Below, piece after piece: positions 5,158 to 11,355 of a stretch of DNA of 11,355 nucleotides (position 1 is its first letter; each line of letters begins with the position of its first letter). Source of the stretch: JBKJTP01 sp046590195 (GTDB lineage: Bacteria > Bacteroidota > Ignavibacteria > Palsa-1295); NCBI GenBank assembly GCA_046590195.1, contig JBKJTP010000174.1, forward strand, positions 1 to 11,355. Direction: 5' to 3'. Made by a program: the position numbers and the translations under genes. Under the pieces are notes generated by a model. The model had not been told where the DNA came from. It made no database searches and saw only the letters and a list, made by a program, of their open reading frames with translations.

Positions 5158-6546
5158 ATGCGTATCACACATTTCAGCGCTCCACTAGTAGTCGCGCTCA
5201 CACTGCTTGGCACTAGCGCCAGCGCGCAAACAGAGGTCACGACCGAGCAACGCGAGTCGGTTGCCATCACGGTCTACAACAATAATCTCGGCGTCGTGCG
5301 CGACGTCCGCCGCGCGAACATCACGAAGGGTCTCAGCGAGATCCGTCTTCGCGATGTGCCTTCGCAGATCGACCCAACCACAGTAAAGATGTACTCGCCA
5401 AAGCATCCCGATGCGATCGGCGTGATCGAACAGAATTACGAGTATGACCTGGTAAGTCAGTACAAGCTACTCGAGAAGTATATCGATCAACAGGTAAGTG
5501 TGACCGATGAGAAGGGGACGACGATCTCCGGCACGCTGCTCGCGGTCGAACATGACAAATTGACATTACAGACACCGAGCGGCATCACGATGCTTCCGAA
5601 TCTCACCCGCTATTCGATCAACGTTGCGAAGCTCCCTGCAGGCCTTATCACGAAGCCGACGTTGGTATGGAAGCTCGATGCTGACGAGTCGCTAAACAAC
5701 GAGCCGTTGGAAGTCCTCTACCAGACAGGCGGCATGTCATGGCATGCAGAGTATATCGCCGCTCTCAGCGAAGATGACAAGTCTCTCGATCTCAGTGGAT
5801 GGGTGAGCGTTGAAAACCGGTCGGGCGGGACATTCGAAGATGCAAAGCTCAAGCTTGTTGCCGGTGCGATCCACCGTGCAGCTCCGCCATCGATGCCGAT
5901 GTATGACGGTGCTATGTCTGAGTCTTTCGGGAGAGCGACAAAGGCGGCTCCACAATTCGAAGAGCGTGGTATGTTCGAATATCATCTCTACGATCTCGGA
6001 CGGAAGACGACGCTGCAGAACAATCAGGTCAAGCAGATCTCTCTACTCGAAGCAGATGCTGTGAAGGCGGTAAAGAAATACAGCTATCGCGGCGGGACGA
6101 ACGTCGAGGTGACGGTCGAATTCGAGAACAAGCAGACGAACAACATGGGCATGCCACTGCCCGAAGGGATCGTTCGTGTGATGAAGAAAGATAAGGATGG
6201 CTCGCTCGAATTCGTCGGCGAGGACCGGATCAAACATACTCCACGCGACGAAACGATCACGCTGAAGGTGGGCGATGCATTCGATATGCTGGGCGAGCGC
6301 GTGGTCACCGATCAACGCAATCTCGGACCGCAATCGTCGCAGCAGACGATCGAGGTTACGCTTAAGAATCGCAAAGACACCGACGAGAAGATCGAGATCA
6401 TCGAGCAGCTCGGCACCAACTGGGAGATCATGCGCAACTCGCATCCCTTCACGAAGAAGGACGCCAATAGCGTTGTCTTTCCAGTCACAGTGAAGGCTCG
6501 CAGCGAGCAGAAGGTGACCTACACCGTGATCTACAGCTACAGATAG
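5158..6546 (+). CDS. DUF4139 domain-containing exported protein
   Basis: The 462-residue product starts with a signal peptide (MRITHFSAPLVVALTLLGTSASA, cut near 23/24 before QT). The mature protein follows the DUF4139 family. An N-terminal part (33-110) contains VAITVYNNNLGVVRDVR and VPSQIDPTTVKMYS. A small barrel-like insert (112-160) contains VSVTDEKGTTISGTLLAV. The main beta-rich domain runs from about 168 to the end, with GGMSWHAEYIAALS, LDLSGWVSVENRSG and FEDAKLKLVAGAIHRA. Many homologues have no known function. Some relatives carry long coiled-coil N-termini, which are absent here. It is likely periplasmic or surface exposed. It stands alone: a promoter-like sequence lies upstream and a terminator follows 22 nt after the stop. 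The family call is firm; the role is unknown. Confidence 0.9.
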   Translation: MRITHFSAPLVVALTLLGTSASAQTEVTTEQRESVAITVYNNNLGVVRDVRRANITKGLSEIRLRDVPSQIDPTTVKMYSPKHPDAIGVIEQNYEYDLVSQYKLLEKYIDQQVSVTDEKGTTISGTLLAVEHDKLTLQTPSGITMLPNLTRYSINVAKLPAGLITKPTLVWKLDADESLNNEPLEVLYQTGGMSWHAEYIAALSEDDKSLDLSGWVSVENRSGGTFEDAKLKLVAGAIHRAAPPSMPMYDGAMSESFGRATKAAPQFEERGMFEYHLYDLGRKTTLQNNQVKQISLLEADAVKAVKKYSYRGGTNVEVTVEFENKQTNNMGMPLPEGIVRVMKKDKDGSLEFVGEDRIKHTPRDETITLKVGDAFDMLGERVVTDQRNLGPQSSQQTIEVTLKNRKDTDEKIEIIEQLGTNWEIMRNSHPFTKKDANSVVFPVTVKARSEQKVTYTVIYSYR

Positions 6547-6568
6547 TCTTTATTAGAATCAGCTTTGA

Positions 6569-6595
6569 AAAAGCCGCCCTCTCCAGGCGGCTTTT
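6569..6595 (+). terminator. Rho-independent terminator of the DUF4139 gene
   Basis: A 10-bp stem (AAAAGCCGCC at 6569-6578 with GGCGGCTTTT at 6586-6595) closes a 7-nt loop. The T-run is short and interrupted by C at 6596. Confidence 0.85.
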
Positions 6596-6627
6596 CTATT
6601 TTATGGGATGAACTATTGAAAGCAGGA

Positions 6628-6656
6628 TTGACTTTTAGCCTTGGCTAAAATAATAA
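6628..6656 (+). promoter_or_regulatory. Sigma70-like promoter of the beta-barrel gene
   Basis: TTGACT (6628-6633) matches the -35 consensus at five of six positions. The -10 is either AATAAT (6649-6654, 15-bp spacer) or TAATAA (6651-6656, 17-bp spacer). Transcription would begin near 6661-6664, leaving a leader of under ten nucleotides before the ATG at 6671. Confidence 0.5.
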
Positions 6657-6671
6657 GAACACTAGGCTAAA
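6633..6671 (+). promoter_or_regulatory. Palindromic operator inside the promoter, with an extra half-site at the start codon
   Basis: TTTTAGCCTTGGCTAAAA (6633-6650) is a perfect 8-bp inverted repeat with a 2-bp centre that fills the gap between the -35 and -10 boxes. The half-site GGCTAAA recurs at 6665-6671, exactly 22 bp (about two helical turns) downstream, overlapping the start codon. A repressor here would block polymerase. Size and TTTAG...CTAAA ends resemble DtxR/MntR-family metal-regulator sites, but the regulator is not in the window. Confidence 0.6.
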
Positions 6672-7480
6672 TGCACAGATCATCGATTCTCTTGCTCCTC
6701 CTCGGATGTTTGCTTGCATCCCATCCTCAAATGATGCAAGCGCAATCCGCTGACGCACCTAAGCCGATCGAGGACAACAGCTTTATGCTTGAAGAGGCGT
6801 ACAATCAGGAGGCTGGAGTCGTGCAACACATCTTGAGCGTCGTCCGAGATCACAAAGCGAATGCATGGTCGCTCAACCTTGCGCAGGAGTGGCCACTATG
6901 GGGGCAGACGCATCAGTTTAGCTACGATCTCCCGCTAGAGCATGCGAACGGACTAACGCGCCTTGGGGACATCTCGATCAACTATCGGTACCAAGCGCTT
7001 GGCATCGAGAATCATGACGTCGCGTTAGCACCCCGCTTTAGCCTTATCATTTCAACATCTGAGCAAGATGACGACATAGATACGAAGGGAGTTGGGTTGT
7101 CACTCGGTTTACCGCTAAGCCTTAAGGTAGGGTCGTTTGCACTTCACACAAACGCAGAACTCGTAATCATTCCTAAGGCCACATTTAGTAGTGGCTATGC
7201 CACAGCGATCTCGGAGGTCAACTTGGGTCAGAGTGTAGTCTGGCTGATCCATCCTAAGTTCAATGCGCTGGTCGAGGGTCTTTGGAGCCGGTCAAGCTAT
7301 CAGAAGCAGAATGGAGACACGCACTCCGAGGAGATGTATGTCATCAATCCCGGCATACGTTGGGCACATGATTTCGATAGCGGACTACAGATCGTCCCAG
7401 GTATCTCTATGCCGATCACAATCGGAGATGAAAGTTCGACACAAATATTCGTCTATCTCAGTCTGGAGCACAACTTCTGA
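6671..7480 (+). CDS. Outer-membrane beta-barrel, MetA-pathway-like (transporter-type) family
   Basis: The 269-residue product has an N-terminal signal (MHRSSILLLLLGCLLASHP, predicted cut near residue 24). It is followed by alternating polar/hydrophobic strands typical of an outer-membrane barrel. It ends LSLEHNF, with the terminal Phe of barrel proteins inserted by the BAM machinery. Strand patterns (QFSYDLPLEHANGLTRLGDISINYRYQAL, ALAPRFSLIIST, GVGLSLGLPLSLKVG, VINPGIRWAHDF) and length fit the putative MetA-pathway barrel family (PF13557 type), often annotated as transporter. The substrate is unknown. LLGC at 10-13 looks slightly like a lipobox, but the context favours an ordinary signal. The gene is single, has its own promoter with an operator-like palindrome, and converges on the DUF5686 gene with 8 bp between the stops. 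The barrel call is good; the subfamily is moderate. Confidence 0.8.
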   Translation: MHRSSILLLLLGCLLASHPQMMQAQSADAPKPIEDNSFMLEEAYNQEAGVVQHILSVVRDHKANAWSLNLAQEWPLWGQTHQFSYDLPLEHANGLTRLGDISINYRYQALGIENHDVALAPRFSLIISTSEQDDDIDTKGVGLSLGLPLSLKVGSFALHTNAELVIIPKATFSSGYATAISEVNLGQSVVWLIHPKFNALVEGLWSRSSYQKQNGDTHSEEMYVINPGIRWAHDFDSGLQIVPGISMPITIGDESSTQIFVYLSLEHNF

Positions 7481-7488
7481 TACGCTGA

Positions 7489-9870
7489 TCAAAAGCTGAA
7501 GCCGAACGAGAGCGACGCGCGGAAGTTTGTCTCGCGCTTGTGTGTCAGGCGCCACGCTGCATCGATACGAGCGACGTTAAAGATGTTGGCGACACCAAAG
7601 CCAGCTTCAACGAACGGCGTGTCCCCAGTGCCAGCGATGAGCGTACCCAACTGCGGACGCAACTGCTGCGAGAGTAGCGCCTGTCCTGTGTTGCCGAACG
7701 CGACCCAGTGCAGATCGAGCGGATCAAGGAATGTGATGCCTAGCAATCGCATGGGCAGATCGTAGAAATTCTGTTCTAGCATCACGCTCCAAAGATGATC
7801 GCCCTTGAATTCATGCGGCTCCATCGTGCGGAAGACATCGGTCTTTGAGAAGATCGCGTTATGCGTCTCGAATCCAAAGACATGCTGATAACCCGGCGTT
7901 CCAGAGAGCACCGAGCCGGCAAAACCGTTGAGCGAAAGCTTGCCAAGTCCACCAAGCTTTGTTGAATAGGCGAGCGTGCCGGCCAGACGTGAGAATTCAA
8001 AGTCGCTGCCCATCGATGGATCGCTCACCCTCCCATCAAATCCTAGCGTGATCGATTGCGAAAGCCATTCGAAGCTATGCTCACCACGTAACTCGATCGC
8101 TCGATAGAGTCCCTCGGCGACGGGTGGGTTGACGCGATAGACGTTCGCCTTGTCAAAGATCGTGAAGTTGTTGGTGGTTGCAAGCGACAGATTGCGCTCG
8201 TTCAAAGCTCGGACGGCAATAGATGTCCTGAGCGTAGGCGTCCACTCAAGCTCGAGATATCCGCCGTGGGTGCGATAGTAGTTTGGGTAGTCTTCACCAA
8301 AGAGCAGCGCAGTGGCTGTGTTGATCAATTTACCGTAACCCTCGCCGATGTTTGCAAGATCATTGTACATCCTGGCATTGACTGAAAGCAGCGGATTGAT
8401 GCTCTCAACGACAGAGCTATGAAACTCGCCATCCGATCCGATGCCTCCCTGTACCTGCCGTACTTCATTCCATAGCAACGCTTGTTTCGCACTGATGTCA
8501 TACTTGAAGCGCTCGTCGGAGACACCATAGGCACCGAGCCCAGAGAGCGAAAGGGGCCAACCACCGATGTCATTGAAGCCAGTACCGAGCTCGAAGCGAG
8601 AACCCTCGACGCGGTTGAAGCTATACGGTGTACCGCCCAACAGCAGGCCGATAGCGAACCCGATCGGGGAGAAGCCGCGTGGCTCTTGCCGGATCGTCGT
8701 GACGCTATCGATACGCGAGTAGGCTTTCTGCTCGTCGTCGTTCAGCGGGATGACGCGCATCTGTGCCCAGGCGATCGGAGTGATGCTATCCGCATTCGGC
8801 GCTACTTCGCGTCCGCCATCATCGAACACAGAATCGGGCACGCCAGCATTGATCACATAATTCTGCAGCACCGCTACGTGCTCAACAGTGAATGACGGTA
8901 TCATCGGCATGGTGAACTCGGCCTTGATGAAGAACTTGTTCTCGGCAGGCATCCAGTATTTGTTGTCGATGAAGCGGAAGGTTTGATCAACACGGCCATC
9001 CTTCAGCGGACCGATCTTCACTGCTTTGTTCGGCATCAGCGAGAGATAGGTGACAGTGTGGTCCATCTGATCGATGTAGAGCGTCCCTTCGAGTGCAGGT
9101 GCAAGTGCACCGCGTGGCTCGACACTGATCTTGTATGACCTTGAGCCGTTGATCTCCACCGTACCTAGGAGGTCGTAATCGTAACGATCGAATGCATCGC
9201 GCGCAAGCGGGCTCACGATCGTGTAATCTGGTAGCTCCACTCGTTCATCATAGAAGTTCATGATGCCAAGCAGACTAAAGCGGTTTGCAGACGCAGGCAA
9301 GTTTGCGGTTTGCTTTCGAGCAATGATACGCTCGGCATAGCCTTTCTCCTTTTGCCAATAACCCTTCGCGATAGACTCAATGATGCTGATGATGCTGGTG
9401 TCGCCGCCCGAAATGGTGCGAGCATTCAATCGCCCATAGACCTCGAATGCGTAATCCTTGATGAGTGGCTGCCAGGTCTCCTTGGTCTCGATCACCTGGC
9501 GCATGATCCGGCGGGCTTCTTCGCGTGTGTCGTTGGGTGTGACGACTACATCTTGTCCGGTGATCGGTGCGATCGTGAGCGCGAAGTCCCGTGTGGCAGG
9601 GAAGGGAGCTGTGAGCGTGATCGTATCAGGCCTATAACCGATCGCTGATACTCGCAGACGAACGCTGGACCCACTCAGAATCAGACGATACTTACCTTGC
9701 GAGTTCGCCTTAGCACCCTTGGATGTGCCAAGTATGGCGATCGAAGCACCGGGGATACCTTCGCCCGCGCCAGATTGCACATGTTCGCGGATCACGCCAG
9801 TGAGCTCCGACTGCGCCACAGCCGTGATCGGGAGTAAGAGTAGTGCGAGTAGAACGAGTATTGCCTTCAT
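7489..9870 (-). CDS. DUF5686 / carboxypeptidase-regulatory-like outer-membrane protein
   Basis: The 793-residue product has a clean signal peptide (MKAILVLLALLLLPITAVA, cut before QS at 19/20). Residues about 21-110 form a carboxypeptidase D regulatory-like beta-sandwich (LTGVIREH, GIPGASIAILGTSKGAKANSQGKYRL), as in SusC-type and other Bacteroidota surface proteins. The rest matches the DUF5686 family: helical EARRIMRQVIETKE, then YAFEVYGRLNA, then a long beta-rich region ending in Phe (RASLSFGFSF), consistent with an outer-membrane barrel. Its length is normal for the family. The start ATG is the only one that gives the signal. It lies five bases after the U-tract of the terminator of the upstream T9SS gene, which is unusual. 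Role: envelope protein of unknown substrate. Confidence 0.9.
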   Translation of the reverse strand: MKAILVLLALLLLPITAVAQSELTGVIREHVQSGAGEGIPGASIAILGTSKGAKANSQGKYRLILSGSSVRLRVSAIGYRPDTITLTAPFPATRDFALTIAPITGQDVVVTPNDTREEARRIMRQVIETKETWQPLIKDYAFEVYGRLNARTISGGDTSIISIIESIAKGYWQKEKGYAERIIARKQTANLPASANRFSLLGIMNFYDERVELPDYTIVSPLARDAFDRYDYDLLGTVEINGSRSYKISVEPRGALAPALEGTLYIDQMDHTVTYLSLMPNKAVKIGPLKDGRVDQTFRFIDNKYWMPAENKFFIKAEFTMPMIPSFTVEHVAVLQNYVINAGVPDSVFDDGGREVAPNADSITPIAWAQMRVIPLNDDEQKAYSRIDSVTTIRQEPRGFSPIGFAIGLLLGGTPYSFNRVEGSRFELGTGFNDIGGWPLSLSGLGAYGVSDERFKYDISAKQALLWNEVRQVQGGIGSDGEFHSSVVESINPLLSVNARMYNDLANIGEGYGKLINTATALLFGEDYPNYYRTHGGYLELEWTPTLRTSIAVRALNERNLSLATTNNFTIFDKANVYRVNPPVAEGLYRAIELRGEHSFEWLSQSITLGFDGRVSDPSMGSDFEFSRLAGTLAYSTKLGGLGKLSLNGFAGSVLSGTPGYQHVFGFETHNAIFSKTDVFRTMEPHEFKGDHLWSVMLEQNFYDLPMRLLGITFLDPLDLHWVAFGNTGQALLSQQLRPQLGTLIAGTGDTPFVEAGFGVANIFNVARIDAAWRLTHKRETNFRASLSFGFSF

Positions 9871-9875
9871 CAGGC

Positions 9876-9920
9876 AAAAATAGCTCGGCCAAACCGATGA
9901 GGTTCGAGCCGAGCTATTTT
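9876..9920 (-). terminator. Terminator of the T9SS gene, ending at the DUF5686 start
   Basis: A 13-bp stem (9877-9889 with 9908-9920, AAAATAGCTCGGC/GCCGAGCTATTTT) has an 18-nt loop that contains a second small stem, AACC/GGTT. On the minus strand it ends in five T's at 9876-9880, five bases before the ATG of the DUF5686 gene. It begins 57 nt after the stop of the T9SS gene. TATTTTTG on the minus strand (9882-9875) also matches the TAnnTTTG -7 element. Confidence 0.85.
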
Positions 9921-9977
9921 AATCTTAACCGAAATTCATTCTGCGGCCACAGCCGCTCGAAACGGTAACTCGCACAC

Positions 9978-11355
9978 TTACTCGAAGATAATCATCTTAT
10001 TCCAAAGCTGTTCGCCATCTGCTGTCTCGATCACGTAGAAGTAGGTACCTGCCGATACGTTGATACCTTGCTCGTCGCGGCCATCCCAGAAGACGTTGTT
10101 CTCGCCGGGTTGCTGTGTTTGGCTGCCGTCGAGCAATGTCTGCACGAGTTGTCCGGCGGTACTGAAGATCTTAAGCGTTGTATTGTCTTCCTTTGGCAGA
10201 TAGAATCGGATACGCGTCGGCGTCATCGTCGATCGATCCTGAAGGAAGAAGGGGTTCGGATAATTCTGGTCAAGGCGCAAGCGATTGTTTCCTTCACCTC
10301 GATGCACTTCTACGAAGTTCGAGAAGCTCTCGCTGCCATCGAGATCGACGGTCTTGATCTGATAGAGATAATCGCCATCCTCGATCTTCGGATCGATGAA
10401 GTCATACGACTTGCGCGTGTTCGATTCGCCAGCAGCTGGCAATTCGCCGATCTCCTCGAAGATGCCGCTATTGAAGCTGCGACGAACGACGAAGCGCCAT
10501 GTGTTACGCTCGCTATCCGTCGTCCAGTGTAGCTCTGTATGCAGGTCACGTGGGATCGCTGTGAGGCTCGAGATCTCGACAGGCAGAACGTTTGTATTCG
10601 CTTCCCAGAGTCCGCGGCCGAATGTCGCTACGCGTAGCGTTGCCTTGTTCGGATGAAGTGCTACATCCCAGCAAGGCACCATGCCGATGCCTGTGCCAGC
10701 AACACCCCAGGTCACGCCGGCATCACGGGTATAGTACATACCGAAATCTGTCGCAGCGTACCAGATCGACTTTGGATTCAGCGAATCGAGTGCGATCGAC
10801 CAGCAGATCGCGGCTGGCAAGCCAGTCGTGCCGGATCCAGACTTGTTATTCCAGGAATCACCACCATTCGTCGTAGACAACACGCGTGCAGTGCCGGTGC
10901 TGGATGAGGCGAGCGAGATCACAGCGAAGTCGGGATCGCTGCCGACAAGTTGGATCGATGTGACGACCACGCTTGGTACACCGGCGGTGGTTTCCCAGGC
11001 TGTGCCGTTGTTCGTTGAGCGTGCAACCTTGTCATATCCGCCGACCCAAATGATATTGTTGTTGTATGGATTGACACCGATCGAGCGGATCGGGCTACTG
11101 TTCGTGAACCCTGCAGATGAGGCCTTTGCCCAGTTCTGGCCGTCTGTCGATTTCCAAAGATCTGCACGACCAAGATAGCGGGTGTATGGCGACTTGTTGC
11201 CCATCTTGAGCGGCGCATCCCAGTCGGCTTCGTCGTTAAACTGATTGCCTACAAACGCGAATGATGATGCGGTGCCACCATTTATCGAGCGATAAGGGTC
11301 TCCATTTGGTCCGAGCGCTAATATCTCATTCGCATTAGTCGGATGGACCACTGCC
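9978..11355 (-). CDS. T9SS-secreted BNR/sialidase-like repeat protein (3' part, 5' end outside window)
   Basis: The visible 459 codons run off the window edge. The GTG at 11351-11349 is an internal codon, because the frame continues through Ala and the text HPTNANEI is a mid-protein repeat start. Residue numbers below count from that GTG. BNR/Asp-box-like motifs recur at YRSINGG (20), WKSTDGQNW (66), RSTNNGTAW (111), STTNGGDSW (159) and YTRDAGVTW (207). These mark a beta-propeller of sialidase or sortilin type; no catalytic sialidase residues can be assigned. A fibronectin-like segment (about 254-348, VEISSLTAIPRDLHTELHW) follows. The last 99 residues are a T9SS type A sorting domain: LDQNYPNPF (360), TRIRFYLP, LKIFSTAGQLV, WDGRDEQGINVSAGTYFYVI and a terminal Lys-Met-Ile-Ile-Phe-Glu. 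The protein is therefore probably secreted and surface attached or released. Its own terminator follows. Confidence 0.92.
   Translation of the reverse strand, partial: AVVHPTNANEILALGPNGDPYRSINGGTASSFAFVGNQFNDEADWDAPLKMGNKSPYTRYLGRADLWKSTDGQNWAKASSAGFTNSSPIRSIGVNPYNNNIIWVGGYDKVARSTNNGTAWETTAGVPSVVVTSIQLVGSDPDFAVISLASSSTGTARVLSTTNGGDSWNNKSGSGTTGLPAAICWSIALDSLNPKSIWYAATDFGMYYTRDAGVTWGVAGTGIGMVPCWDVALHPNKATLRVATFGRGLWEANTNVLPVEISSLTAIPRDLHTELHWTTDSERNTWRFVVRRSFNSGIFEEIGELPAAGESNTRKSYDFIDPKIEDGDYLYQIKTVDLDGSESFSNFVEVHRGEGNNRLRLDQNYPNPFFLQDRSTMTPTRIRFYLPKEDNTTLKIFSTAGQLVQTLLDGSQTQQPGENNVFWDGRDEQGINVSAGTYFYVIETADGEQLWNKMIIFE

Noticed and set aside
11349..11351. GTG as start codon of the T9SS protein
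   Set aside because: The frame stays open to the window edge and the sequence is in the middle of a BNR repeat, so the true start is outside.
1..11355. Phage, defence, toxin-antitoxin or biosynthetic gene system
   Set aside because: No integrase, nuclease, toxin, methyltransferase or biosynthetic enzyme is encoded; the recognisable genes are envelope proteins and HU.

Overview
The window reads as a chromosomal segment from a member of the Fibrobacterota-Chlorobi-Bacteroidota (FCB) group. The best guess is a Chlorobi/Ignavibacteria/Kapabacteria-like lineage with roughly 50% GC. The clues are a type IX secretion (T9SS) C-terminal sorting domain, a DUF5686/carboxypeptidase-regulatory-like outer-membrane protein, a lipoprotein signal, a Lys/Ala-tailed HU protein, and start codons without Shine-Dalgarno sequences. 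The lineage is inferred; no marker gene is present. Six of the eight genes appear to encode exported or membrane proteins, so the window is mostly cell-envelope material.

Layout. (1) 90-557, plus strand: a small unrecognised protein with an acidic N-terminus, a hydrophobic helix and a basic C-terminus, closed by a 14-bp terminator hairpin. (2) 607-780: a pair of identical, inverted REP-type palindromes with a GTAG foot, abutting that terminator, followed by a short heptamer array at 804-824. (3) 837-2504, plus strand: a fibronectin-III-like lipoprotein and a DUF4260 membrane protein, probably one transcript ending in a strong terminator. (4) 2558-3007: a 450-bp gene-free leader region with small direct repeats and a candidate promoter. 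(5) 3008-3394, plus strand: an HU-family protein with a histone-H1-like tail, followed by 7-bp repeat arrays placed symmetrically around its terminator. (6) 3707-4921, 5158-6546 and 6671-7480, plus strand: an exported TPR protein, a DUF4139 protein and a MetA-pathway-like outer-membrane beta-barrel. The last has a striking palindromic operator in its promoter. (7) 7489-9870 and 9978-11355, minus strand: a DUF5686 protein and the 3' part of a T9SS-secreted BNR-repeat protein running off the window edge.

How the genes fit together. There is no obvious single pathway or operon-scale system. Most genes carry their own terminator and seem to be independent units. I see no phage, CRISPR, toxin-antitoxin or biosynthetic cluster, and no tRNA or rRNA. 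The most interesting content is intergenic. It comprises the REP doublet (a non-autonomous element that would depend on a RAYT transposase elsewhere), heptanucleotide arrays at two loci, a candidate metal-type operator before the beta-barrel gene, and a terminator whose U-tract lies almost on the start codon of the next gene.
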